A DNA stretch of 44,254 nucleotides from JBBDWK01 sp040902885. GTDB taxonomy: Bacteria; Acidobacteriota; Terriglobia; Bryobacterales; Bryobacteraceae. Position 1 is the first letter of the stretch, and each line of letters begins with the position of its first letter. Shown in pieces: positions 7,758 through 15,385 of the stretch. A program made the position numbers and the translations under genes. Below the pieces are notes generated by a model. That model did no database searches, was not told where the DNA came from, and saw nothing but the letters and a program-made list of their open reading frames with translations. The stretch covers positions 1 to 44,254 of the forward strand of contig JBBDWK010000015.1 of assembly GCA_040902885.1 (NCBI GenBank), in the 5' to 3' direction.

Positions 7758-8873
7758 ATGAGCAACGTACGGGTACTGGTTGGCACACGCAAGGGCGCAT
7801 TCGTCCTGGCGTCGGATGGAAAGCGCGAACGGTGGGACATCAGCGGGCCTCACTTTGCGGGCTGGGAGATCTACCACCTCAAAGGATCGCCCGCTGACCC
7901 GAATCGCCTGTATACGTCCCAATGCAGCGGCTGGTTCGGGCAGATGATCCAGCGCTCTGACGACGGTGGCAAGACGTGGGAGGCGGTGGGGAACCAGTTC
8001 GTCTACGACGGCATCCCCGGCACTCACCAGTGGTACGACGGCACGCCGCACCCCTGGGAGTTCAAGCGAGTCTGGCATCTCGAGCCGTCGCTGACGGATC
8101 CGGACACGGTTTACGCCGGAGTAGAAGACGCCGCCCTGTTCCGCTCGGGCGATGGCGGGAAGACGTGGATGGAACTCTCCGGACTGCGCGGCCACGGCTC
8201 AGGGCCCTCTTGGGCGCCAGGCGCGGGTGGGATGTGCCTGCACACGATCCTTCAGGATCCGATGGATCCGCAGCGGATCTTTATCGCCATCTCGGCCGCG
8301 GGCGCGTTCCGGACTAACGACGGCGGCAAGACGTGGCTGCCGATCAACCGTGGACTGCGATCCGAGCATATCCCCGACCCGAATGCGGAGGTCGGCCACT
8401 GCGTTCACCGCATCGCGATGCACCCGTCGCGTCCCAATGTGCTGTTCATGCAGAAGCACTGGGACGTCATGCGCAGCGACGATGCCGGCGAGTCGTGGCA
8501 CGAGGTCAGCGGGAACTTGCCGACCGACTTCGGGTTCCCGATCGACGTTCACGCGCACGAACCGGACACGATCTACGTCGTCCCGATCAAGAGCGACTCG
8601 GAGCACTATCCGCCCGAGGGAAAGCTGCGCGTGTATCGCAGCCGGACGGGCGGAAACGAGTGGGAGGCGCTCACGAAAGGTCTGCCGCAAAGCGACTGCT
8701 ACGTAAACGTGCTGCGCGATGCCATGGCCGTCGACTCGCTCGATTCGTGTGGCGTGTATTTCGGCACCACTGGCGGGCAGGTGTACGCATCGGCCGATGC
8801 CGGAGACAACTGGACTCCGATCGTCCGGGACCTTCCGCCCGTGCTTTCTGTCGAGGTCCAGACGCTGCCATGA
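7758..8873 (+). CDS. BNR/Asp-box beta-propeller protein (exo-sialidase-like repeat protein)
   Basis: This 371-residue protein carries at least six Asp-box repeats: SDDGGKTW 67-74, SGDGGKTW 130-137, TNDGGKTW 186-193, SDDAGESW 240-247, a degenerate SRTGGNEW 295-302 and SADAGDNW 345-352. This predicts a six- or seven-bladed propeller like sialidases or plant photosystem-II assembly factors. The sialidase arginine triad is not recognisable, so sialidase activity should not be assumed. There is no signal peptide, suggesting a cytoplasmic protein. ATG 7758 follows two ribosome-binding sites (7742-7748, 7752-7756), implying strong translation. Its TGA overlaps the ATG of a MoaD/ThiS-like gene as ATGA, so the two are translationally coupled. 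Confidence 0.85.
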   Translation: MSNVRVLVGTRKGAFVLASDGKRERWDISGPHFAGWEIYHLKGSPADPNRLYTSQCSGWFGQMIQRSDDGGKTWEAVGNQFVYDGIPGTHQWYDGTPHPWEFKRVWHLEPSLTDPDTVYAGVEDAALFRSGDGGKTWMELSGLRGHGSGPSWAPGAGGMCLHTILQDPMDPQRIFIAISAAGAFRTNDGGKTWLPINRGLRSEHIPDPNAEVGHCVHRIAMHPSRPNVLFMQKHWDVMRSDDAGESWHEVSGNLPTDFGFPIDVHAHEPDTIYVVPIKSDSEHYPPEGKLRVYRSRTGGNEWEALTKGLPQSDCYVNVLRDAMAVDSLDSCGVYFGTTGGQVYASADAGDNWTPIVRDLPPVLSVEVQTLP

Positions 8874-9166
8874 TCCGAGTCGTACTCCCGGCACATCTGC
8901 GGACGCTGGCGCACGTCACGGGCGAAGTGGAGCTCGATGTCGAGGGGCCGGTCACGCAGCGCTCGGTCCTCGACGCGCTCGAGGCCCGCTATCCCATGCT
9001 GCGCGGGACGGTCCGCGATCACGTCACCGGACAGCGCCGGCCGTACGTGAGGTTCTTCGCCTGCGAGCAGGATCTGTCTCACGAATCGCCGGACGCCCCG
9101 CTGCCCGAGGCAGTCGCTACAGCGGCCGAGCCTTTCCTGATCGTGGGGGCCATCGCGGGCGGTTAA
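8870..9166 (+). CDS. MoaD/ThiS-like ubiquitin-fold protein
   Basis: This 98-residue protein has the beta-grasp pattern of MoaD/ThiS: RVVLPAHLRTLA at the start, a central VLDALEARYPMLRG helix, and a C-terminal FLIVGAIAGG ending in Gly-Gly. In MoaD and ThiS the terminal Gly-Gly is adenylated and converted to a thiocarboxylate, making the protein a sulfur carrier or a modifier conjugated to lysines. No MoaE, MoeB, ThiF or ThiG gene is nearby. Instead it overlaps the propeller gene by four bases (ATGA at 8870-8873), so its partner is probably that protein. The true function is unknown. Confidence 0.82.
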   Translation: MIRVVLPAHLRTLAHVTGEVELDVEGPVTQRSVLDALEARYPMLRGTVRDHVTGQRRPYVRFFACEQDLSHESPDAPLPEAVATAAEPFLIVGAIAGG

Positions 9167-9186
9167 GACTTTCAAGAGGAGAAAAC

Positions 9187-9594
9187 GTGGCTACCAAAAT
9201 TTTCGTGAATCTTCCAGTAAAACATCTCAATAAGTCCGTGGAGTTCTTTACGAAGCTAGGCTTCACTTTCAATCCGCAATTTACTGACGAGACGGCCACT
9301 TGCATGATTGTGGCCGAGGACATTTTCGTCATGCTATTGACCGAGGCCAAGTTCAAGACGTTTACTCCCAAAAAGATCTGCGATGCAACGAAAAGCACGG
9401 AAGTGCTGGTGGCCTTGTCTTCCGAGAGCCGGGAAAAAGTCGATGAAATGGTTCGTAAGGCAGTCGCCGCCGGCGGAACAACCTACAACGAACCACAAGA
9501 CCACGGCTTTATGTATGGGCATGGCTTTCAGGACCTGGATGGCCACATTTGGGAACTCTTCTACATGGAGCCTGGCGCGGTAAACCAAGGCTAA
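9187..9594 (+). CDS. VOC-family (glyoxalase/dioxygenase-fold) protein
   Basis: The 135-residue product is a single vicinal-oxygen-chelate domain: KIFVNLPVKHLNKSVEFFTKLGF at the N terminus and GHGFQDLDGHIWELFYMEP at the C terminus, the latter carrying the metal-binding Glu of the family. Such proteins isomerise, cleave or bind small electrophiles or antibiotics. The substrate is not predictable. GTG 9187 is preceded by AGAGGAGA and gives MATKIFVNLPV, the usual start. It lies 20 bases after the MoaD-like gene and may be co-transcribed with it. Its codon use is noticeably more AT-rich than the neighbours by eye, hinting at separate origin. Confidence 0.87.
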   Translation: MATKIFVNLPVKHLNKSVEFFTKLGFTFNPQFTDETATCMIVAEDIFVMLLTEAKFKTFTPKKICDATKSTEVLVALSSESREKVDEMVRKAVAAGGTTYNEPQDHGFMYGHGFQDLDGHIWELFYMEPGAVNQG

Positions 9595-9697
9595 GATTGT
9601 GGCCCACACCAAGCAGTCCGGGCGGCTTTGCGGAACCACTCGCTGAGTTCGCTCGGCAGGTTAATAAAGGCTTACAATTCTTGGGAGGGCCCTGCCC

Positions 9698-10249
9698 ATG
9701 AGCCGGACAGTAACAAGCGTAGTGGTTGCTCTTGCCGTGCTGGTTGTCGTGGTGGGAGCGGCCCTCGGTACGATCGCTCTACGCGGCTTCAGCGCACGCG
9801 AAGAGCCGGGCGCCGTCGAGACCTTCGTCGCGCTCCGCCTTCGGAATCTGGCCATGCCGCCAGAGGCGCGGAATCGCGACAATCCGCTTGCCACAACGGA
9901 GTTGGCGGTGGCGGAAGGCCGGGATCACTTCGCCGATCACTGTGCGGTCTGTCACGCAAACGACGGCAGCGGCAGGACACAGATCAATGCCGGAATGTAT
10001 CCGCCAGCGCCCGACATGCGGACGCAGCGGACGCAGGAACTTACCGACGGACAGATCTTCTACGTCATAAAGAACGGCGTGCGGTTTACCGGCATGCCGG
10101 GCTGGGGCGGTGAGGACGAGGAGAACTGGAAGCTGGTGCTCTTTATCCGGCATCTTCCCAAGATCATGCCGAAGGAGATCGACTTGATGCGAGAGATCAA
10201 CCAGTTGGAGATCCATGAAGAAGAGACTGGCGATCATCACTCGCGATAG
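9698..10249 (+). CDS. Membrane-anchored c-type cytochrome
   Basis: A 183-residue protein with an uncleaved N-terminal transmembrane anchor (about residues 5-28) and a periplasmic class I cytochrome c domain. The haem site is CAVCH at 82-86 and the probable distal ligand is M133 in RFTGMPGW. It would carry electrons in the periplasm. The tail is rich in acidic and His residues (HEEETGDHH). ATG 9698 follows a GGGAGG site that lies in a partly self-complementary GC stretch (9682-9696). The next gene, 51 bases downstream, encodes a small exported His-containing protein. No oxidase genes are nearby, so its redox partner is unknown. Confidence 0.88.
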   Translation: MSRTVTSVVVALAVLVVVVGAALGTIALRGFSAREEPGAVETFVALRLRNLAMPPEARNRDNPLATTELAVAEGRDHFADHCAVCHANDGSGRTQINAGMYPPAPDMRTQRTQELTDGQIFYVIKNGVRFTGMPGWGGEDEENWKLVLFIRHLPKIMPKEIDLMREINQLEIHEEETGDHHSR

Positions 10250-10300
10250 GAAAAGGTTTTGACATTGATGAGTGTGTCGTTTCAAAAAAGGAGAATTTCC

Positions 10301-10672
10301 ATGAGAATGACAATCGCCATCGCGATTTTCGCTGCCACGCTATTGGCGCTGCCAGCGAATGCGCACGATCCGAGCAAACACAAAGGAAAGCCCACGGAGG
10401 GCGAAGTGGCATCGGTCTCGGGCGACCGCCTCGAACTGAAAACGGCTTCGGGCGTGATCGCGGTATCGCTCACCAGCAAGACGAAGATCGAGCATGGGGC
10501 TGACACCGTCGACAAAAGCCATCTTAAGGCCGGCGAGAGAATTCATGTTTTCGGGACGAAACTGCCGAGCGGCGAACTCGTTGCGAAGGAGATCGTCATC
10601 ACACCGAGCGGCGGCCATGACTCAAGCAAGCACGAATCGCACAGCGGCAAGAAGAACAAGCAAAGCAAGTGA
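10301..10672 (+). CDS. Small exported protein with DUF5666-like domain
   Basis: This 123-residue protein has a Sec signal peptide (MRMTIAIAIFAATLLALPANA, cleavage after residue 21). A compact beta domain then reads GEVASVSGDRLELKTASGVIAVSLTSKTKIEHG..LKAGERIHVFGTKLPSGELVAKEIVI, the pattern of DUF5666-type OB-like repeats. The mature ends mirror each other, HDPSKHKGK and HDSSKHESHSGK, giving His/Lys-rich tails that could bind metal. ATG 10301 is preceded by AAGGAG (10288-10293). It follows the cytochrome gene and may share its transcript. The function is unknown; the DUF assignment is a pattern match from memory. Confidence 0.7.
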   Translation: MRMTIAIAIFAATLLALPANAHDPSKHKGKPTEGEVASVSGDRLELKTASGVIAVSLTSKTKIEHGADTVDKSHLKAGERIHVFGTKLPSGELVAKEIVITPSGGHDSSKHESHSGKKNKQSK

Positions 10673-10711
10673 GGTCGCTGTTAGCAGATCGGCCGAGAAG
10701 AACACGGCTCA

Positions 10712-11989
10712 TCAGACTCCCTTGGGAACGGACCAATGCTTGCGGTACTCGCGCCGCAGGAGCTTGCTGGCTTCAGGGTCGCCGGCAATGCTCTCCGCGG
10801 CAGGGTCGAACTTGATGGTGCGATTGGCGCGGGCGACGATATTACCGAGATGACAGAGCGTGCTCGAGGTGTGGCCGATCTCGATCTCGGCGTTCGGCGC
10901 TTTGCGGCTCTTGATGCAGTCGAGGAAGTTGCGCGGATGCGCGTCGTCCATGTCGGTCTCGTTCTTGGCCTGGTCGAGCGCGAGCTTACCCTTCTCGTCG
11001 TATACTTTGAATCCCCACACGCGGTCCCAGCGGCCAATGTGGATGTAGCCGTTCGTGCCGTACACGGCGACGCCATTTCCCTGCTCTTCCATGCCATAGG
11101 GGTTCCAGATGCGCATCTCGAACATCAGCACCTTGTCGTTGAAATTGTAGGTGATGTTCATCGTATCCGGCGTCTGCTGATCGTCGTCGAAGAACAGCTT
11201 CCGGCCCATGCCCGAGACGACCGTCGGGCGATCCACGCCGAGCGCCCAGCGCGCCATGTCCATTTGGTGAACGCCGTCGTTGCCTATGTCGCCGGTGCCG
11301 GTGTTCCAGTTCCAGTGCCACTTATAGTGAAAGCGGTTCTCGTTGTATGGCATATGGACGGCGGGGCCGATCCAGGTATCGTAGTCGACGCCCTTGGGAA
11401 CGGCGGAATCTTCCTTGTGGCCGATATGGTCGCGAAGCTGCACATCCCAGGCTTTGGCCATCAGCGGCTTACCGAGCTTGCCCGACTTGACCAGCTCTAT
11501 GGCGCGGATGGTGGACGGGCGGCTGCGCGACTGAATGCCGAGCTGAACGATGCGCTTGTTGCGGCGCGCCGCCTCCACCATGAGGCGTCCTTCCCGCAGA
11601 TTGTGGGAGGCCGGCTTCTCGACGTAGACGTCCTTGCCGGCGTCGCAGGCGAGGATCGTCGCGGGCGCGTGCCAGTGATCCGGCGTGGCGATTACCACCG
11701 CGTTGACGTTCTTGTCGTCCAGCACCCTGCGCAGGTCGCTGACGTGTGGCGGACGCTTGCCCGTCTTCTCCTCGACCGCTTTGGCGGCATTGCCGTACAC
11801 GTTTTCATCCACGTCGCACAGATAGAGGATGTTCACGTCGGCCTGTTGCGCGAACTTGCCGGTGAGGTGCCGTCCCTGGCCTCGGACGCCGATCATCGCG
11901 ACATTGATTTTGTCGCTGGCGGCGACGGCCCGTTTGGTGAGTCCGGCGCCCACCGCCGCCGTTTGCATCAGAAAATACCGTCTGTTCAT
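10712..11989 (-). CDS. Gfo/Idh/MocA-family oxidoreductase with Tat-type signal
   Basis: A 425-residue NAD(P)-dependent sugar oxidoreductase. The N terminus NRRYFLMQTAAVGAG is a twin-arginine-type signal, so the enzyme is probably folded with its nucleotide and exported, as in Zymomonas glucose-fructose oxidoreductase. A Rossmann domain starts at INVAMIGVRGQGR, the catalytic-lysine motif is EKP at 124-126 (K125), and the C-terminal alpha/beta domain carries GNDGVHQMDMARW. AAAGGAG precedes ATG 11989. It is the last gene of a minus-strand operon, 13 bases after the isomerase. A close paralogue of identical length lies at 20896-22173 and shares the C-terminal PKGV ending. The sugar substrate is unknown. 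Confidence 0.92.
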   Translation of the reverse strand: MNRRYFLMQTAAVGAGLTKRAVAASDKINVAMIGVRGQGRHLTGKFAQQADVNILYLCDVDENVYGNAAKAVEEKTGKRPPHVSDLRRVLDDKNVNAVVIATPDHWHAPATILACDAGKDVYVEKPASHNLREGRLMVEAARRNKRIVQLGIQSRSRPSTIRAIELVKSGKLGKPLMAKAWDVQLRDHIGHKEDSAVPKGVDYDTWIGPAVHMPYNENRFHYKWHWNWNTGTGDIGNDGVHQMDMARWALGVDRPTVVSGMGRKLFFDDDQQTPDTMNITYNFNDKVLMFEMRIWNPYGMEEQGNGVAVYGTNGYIHIGRWDRVWGFKVYDEKGKLALDQAKNETDMDDAHPRNFLDCIKSRKAPNAEIEIGHTSSTLCHLGNIVARANRTIKFDPAAESIAGDPEASKLLRREYRKHWSVPKGV

Positions 11990-12002
11990 TGGTGTGTCTC
12001 CT

Positions 12003-12896
12003 TTACAGTTCCCTCTCGAGCCGCTGGAGGTGAGACGCCGCGTTGCGCGCGACGGTCTCTCCGTCCGGTTGAAAATCGAATACTTCCACGGATAACCAGC
12101 CCCGGTAATTGAGATCGCGCAGGGCTTTCAGCACCGGGGAGAAAGCGAACGTGCCGCTGCCGGGATACTTGCCGTTCAGTTCGTTGAGATGCACGTGCCG
12201 GATGCGGGAAAAATGCTTGCGGATGACCTCGGGGAGAGGCAAGGTCTCCGCCGGGGTGTTGTGCGTGTCGAACATCGACTGCACGGCGCGGCTCCCGATC
12301 TTGTTCACAATTGCGGCCGCTTCGTCCATCGAGTTGACCAGATTGCAGAGATGCGGCGCGAGCGGCTCCATCAGGATAGTGACCCCGGTCCGCTCGGCGT
12401 GCGGCGCCAGGCGGGCGAGTCCCCCGGTGAGACGTTCGACGGCTTCGGTGGGCGTCGCGCCTTCGATGGCCTGCCGCTGTTTCGAAGAGCCGAGCACCAT
12501 CACCGGCCGGTCGCCCAGGTCGGCGGCAAGATCGATCAGGCGGTCGAAGTAGTCCCAACTGCGGCGGCGGACGCCGGCGTCGGGAGTCGTCAGATGCAAA
12601 CCTTTCGGAGCCTTGAGAAACGCGTGCAGGCCGACGTATTCCACGCCGCGTTCCCGCATCGTCTTCTTGAAAACGGCGCGTTGAGGGGCCGAGAGCGCGG
12701 CGGGGTCGTCAGAGAGGTTCGATGGATCGATTTCAAGGCCCGTGTAGTTGGTACGGCGCGTGAGGTCGCAAATTTCGGCGAAAGGCTTGCCGGGGAACGT
12801 CTCGCTGCATACCGCCCAGCGAAACCCGCGAACCGCGGCGGGGAGCGAAGATAATTGCGATGCGAGCGTGGCTCCGATGAACTCCCGGCGCTTCAC
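12003..12896 (-). CDS. Sugar phosphate isomerase/epimerase-family TIM-barrel protein
   Basis: The 297-residue product begins with a twin-arginine-like leader (MKRREFIGATLASQL) and continues with the xylose-isomerase-like TIM-barrel pattern: GLEIDPSNLSD, GLHAFLKAPKGLH, VTILMEPLAPH (metal Glu), QSMFDTHNTPAE (metal Asp/His) and IRHVHLNELNG (His). Members isomerise or epimerise keto-sugars or inositols, usually with a Gfo/Idh/MocA partner, which is the next gene here. GTG 12896 overlaps the stop of the upstream amidohydrolase (GTGA). The substrate is unknown. Confidence 0.87.
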   Translation of the reverse strand: MKRREFIGATLASQLSSLPAAVRGFRWAVCSETFPGKPFAEICDLTRRTNYTGLEIDPSNLSDDPAALSAPQRAVFKKTMRERGVEYVGLHAFLKAPKGLHLTTPDAGVRRRSWDYFDRLIDLAADLGDRPVMVLGSSKQRQAIEGATPTEAVERLTGGLARLAPHAERTGVTILMEPLAPHLCNLVNSMDEAAAIVNKIGSRAVQSMFDTHNTPAETLPLPEVIRKHFSRIRHVHLNELNGKYPGSGTFAFSPVLKALRDLNYRGWLSVEVFDFQPDGETVARNAASHLQRLEREL

Positions 12897-13936
12897 AGGT
12901 TGAATAACCTCCGCGCGTTTCCAGAAAAGATTTGCGACTCCTGCTCCGCCGGCAGCTTGAGACTTTGTACATTGCCCGCGATGAGCTGCGGGTCGACCCA
13001 GGGATGATCGCTGGAATACAGCATTTGGCCCGCGCCAACAAAATCGATGCCATAACGGATGGCCATCGCAATGGGCGTCACCGTGTCGAGCCAGACCTGC
13101 TTCAGGTACTCTGACGGCGCTTTGCGGATGTGCTCCGCGCCGCGCTTCAGCACCATGGTCTGGTGGTCGATGCGTCCGATGAGATATGGCAACGCGCCTC
13201 CGACGTGAGGACAGACCAGCTTCAGCCGCGGATGCTGCTCCAGCACGCCGCTCACGATCAGACGGTTCAGCGCGATGGTCGTGTCGAACATCAAACCGAG
13301 ACCGCCCGCGCCTTCGTATCCTTTGGTGGCCTCAAACGTCGTCGGATAAGCGGGATGCAGCAACAGCGGAACTCCTCGCTTTTCGGCTTCGGCGAACAGT
13401 GGGCGGAATTCCGGCTCATCGGGGAATTTGCCGTCGAGGTTCGAGTAGAGCAGAATGCCCTTCATGCCGAGCTTGCTAGTCGCGCGATCGAACTCCTGCA
13501 GCATCGCGTCGGGGGAATTGAAGGGCAGGGTGGCGAGCCCGAAGAAGCGCGTGGGGTGCCGCTTCACGGCATCGGCGATGAAATCGTTCAACAGGCGCGC
13601 CATCGCGGGTGAATCCTTGCCGAATAACTCGGGGCCGGGGTCGTTGATGCTGAGAGCCGTGAGGGCGATGCCGGCTTTGTCCATGTCCGCGATCTTCGCC
13701 GCGAGGTCGGTGTGCCGCGGCATGAGCCGCCGCGTCCACTTGCCGACCACGACAAAGCGGTCGTTCCCTTTGCGGTAGACGTAAGGCGATTCCCTGCGCT
13801 TTTCAAGCAGAGCCAAAAACTCCTCCGAAAAGAGGTGGCTTTGGCAATCGATCCGGCCATCTTTCGGCGCGGCGCTTGTGTTGGCTGTCATCGTCATTGC
13901 GGCCGATCCGGCCAGCAGCTCCCTTCTTCCGATCAT
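12893..13936 (-). CDS. Amidohydrolase-family (Amidohydro_2, ACMSD-like) hydrolase or decarboxylase
   Basis: This 347-residue protein has a Tat-like leader (IGRRELLAGSAAMTMTA) and an Amidohydro_2 barrel. Later metal or catalytic residues are present: LLLHPA, CPHVGGALPYLIGR and YSSDHPW. The first strand, however, reads IDCQSH (residues 29-34), with Gln where the family normally has the first His of HxH. Relatives decarboxylate aromatic acids or hydrolyse lactones. ATG 13936 is preferred because GAGG lies about eight bases upstream; a TTG at 13954 overlapping the DUF1501 stop is an alternative. Sits between DUF1501 and the isomerase in one operon. Confidence 0.85.
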   Translation of the reverse strand: MIGRRELLAGSAAMTMTANTSAAPKDGRIDCQSHLFSEEFLALLEKRRESPYVYRKGNDRFVVVGKWTRRLMPRHTDLAAKIADMDKAGIALTALSINDPGPELFGKDSPAMARLLNDFIADAVKRHPTRFFGLATLPFNSPDAMLQEFDRATSKLGMKGILLYSNLDGKFPDEPEFRPLFAEAEKRGVPLLLHPAYPTTFEATKGYEGAGGLGLMFDTTIALNRLIVSGVLEQHPRLKLVCPHVGGALPYLIGRIDHQTMVLKRGAEHIRKAPSEYLKQVWLDTVTPIAMAIRYGIDFVGAGQMLYSSDHPWVDPQLIAGNVQSLKLPAEQESQIFSGNARRLFNL

Positions 13937-13950
13937 GCTCTTCTTCCTCG

Positions 13951-15381
13951 TCAAACCAGCATCTTCCCGACCACCGACCCGGCAACATCCGTCAGCCGGA
14001 AGTCACGGCCCATGTGCCTGTAGGTGAGCCGGGTATGGTCCAGCCCCAGGCAGTGTAACAGGGTCGCTTGCAGGTCGTGGACGTGCACCTTGTCCTCGGC
14101 GACCTGAAGTCCGATATCGTCGGTCCGCCCTACCACCTGCCCGCCGCGCACACCGCCGCCCGCGACCCAGACGCTGTAGCAGTTCGGGTGGTGATCGCGG
14201 CCGGGATCTTCGTCGATGCGTTCGAGCTGTCCCATGGGCGTGCGGCCGAACTCTCCAGCCCAGACGACCAGCGTCGTCTCCAGGAGCCCGCGCTGCTTCA
14301 GGTCCCGGAGGAGCGCGGCGGCGGGCTGGTCGGTTATGTCGCAGTTTTTCTTCAGTTTCTTACTGAGCTCCTGGTGGTCGTCCCAACTGGCATGCGCCAG
14401 CATCACGAAGCGGACGCCGGATTCCACCATGCGGCGCGCAAGCAGGCAATTGACGGCGTAGGGATGTGTGGGTTCCTTGTTGACGCCGTACATTTCGAGA
14501 GTTGCGGGCGATTCTTTCGAGAAATCCAGCAGCTCGGGTCCCGCGGACTGCATGCGGAAAGCGAGCTCGTAGGAGTGAATCCGCGACGAAATCGTAGTAT
14601 CGCCCGTGAGAGCCAAGCGCTCCTGGTTGAGCTGGCGGATGAGGTCAAGGCGCGCGCGCTGCGTCTCGCCGCTGACGCCGGGCGGGTTCTGCAGGTAAAG
14701 AATCGGGTCGCCGGAGTTGCGGAAAACTACGCCCTGATAAGTCGAGGGGAGAAAACCGCTCGCCCAGTTCATCGACCCGCCGCTGGTGCCCCGACCAGAG
14801 CTCAGCACGACGAATCCGGGAAGATTCTCCGACGCGCTGCCGAGTCCGTAGCTGACCCACGCGCCGATCGTCGGACGTCCGAACTGCGTCGAGCCGGAGA
14901 ACAGGAGCGACTGGCCGGGGTGATGGTTGAACGCCTCCGTGAACATCGAGCGTATCAGGCAGATGTCGTCCGCGCGCGAGCCTATGTGCGGAATGTAGTC
15001 CGAATACTCGACGCCAGACTTGCCATGGCGGGTGAATTTCCGCTCGGACCCGAGCACCTTCGCATCCGGTTTGACGAAGGCGAGTGTGAGGTCTTTCGTC
15101 ATCGACTCGGGAAGCGGCTTGCCGTGCCATTTCTGGAGCGCGGGCTTGGGGTCGTAGAGGTCGATCTGGCTGGGTCCGCCCTCCTGGAACATAAAGATGA
15201 CGTTTTTCGCTTTCGCGGCAAAGTGCGGCTCGCGGGGTGCGAGCGGGTTGGCCTCGGCGGTGTCGGCCGTGCGGCCGTCCTGCGCCATCACGTGGGCGAG
15301 AGCCATCGTGCCCACGCCGCCGAGCGACTTCCGGAAGAAGTCGCGGCGCGTCTCGATGAAAAGGTGTTCTTGAAATCGCAT
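13951..15381 (-). CDS. DUF1501 (sulfatase-like fold) protein with Tat signal
   Basis: This 476-residue protein has a twin-arginine leader (RRDFFRKSLGGVGTMALA) and the three blocks shared by all DUF1501 copies here: GGPSQIDLYDPKP near the mature N terminus, WAGEFGRTPMG, and GRDHHPNCYSVWVAGGGVRGG. The family belongs to the alkaline phosphatase/sulfatase clan and is almost always paired with a PSCyt1/DUF1549/DUF1553 protein, as here: the partner's stop lies four bases upstream of ATG 15381. It probably works in the periplasm on a polymer or ester; activity has not been established to my knowledge. An in-frame ORF extends upstream into the partner gene but is not expected to be used. Confidence 0.92.
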   Translation of the reverse strand: MRFQEHLFIETRRDFFRKSLGGVGTMALAHVMAQDGRTADTAEANPLAPREPHFAAKAKNVIFMFQEGGPSQIDLYDPKPALQKWHGKPLPESMTKDLTLAFVKPDAKVLGSERKFTRHGKSGVEYSDYIPHIGSRADDICLIRSMFTEAFNHHPGQSLLFSGSTQFGRPTIGAWVSYGLGSASENLPGFVVLSSGRGTSGGSMNWASGFLPSTYQGVVFRNSGDPILYLQNPPGVSGETQRARLDLIRQLNQERLALTGDTTISSRIHSYELAFRMQSAGPELLDFSKESPATLEMYGVNKEPTHPYAVNCLLARRMVESGVRFVMLAHASWDDHQELSKKLKKNCDITDQPAAALLRDLKQRGLLETTLVVWAGEFGRTPMGQLERIDEDPGRDHHPNCYSVWVAGGGVRGGQVVGRTDDIGLQVAEDKVHVHDLQATLLHCLGLDHTRLTYRHMGRDFRLTDVAGSVVGKMLV

Positions 15382-15385
15382 AGGA

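Noticed and set aside
8671..9175. Overlapping open frames on both strands around the MoaD-like gene
   Set aside because: The plus-strand frame from 8870 has the beta-grasp pattern and terminal Gly-Gly; the others lack any family pattern.
10259..10287. TTGACA as a promoter for the small exported protein gene
   Set aside because: No acceptable -10 box lies 16-18 bases downstream.
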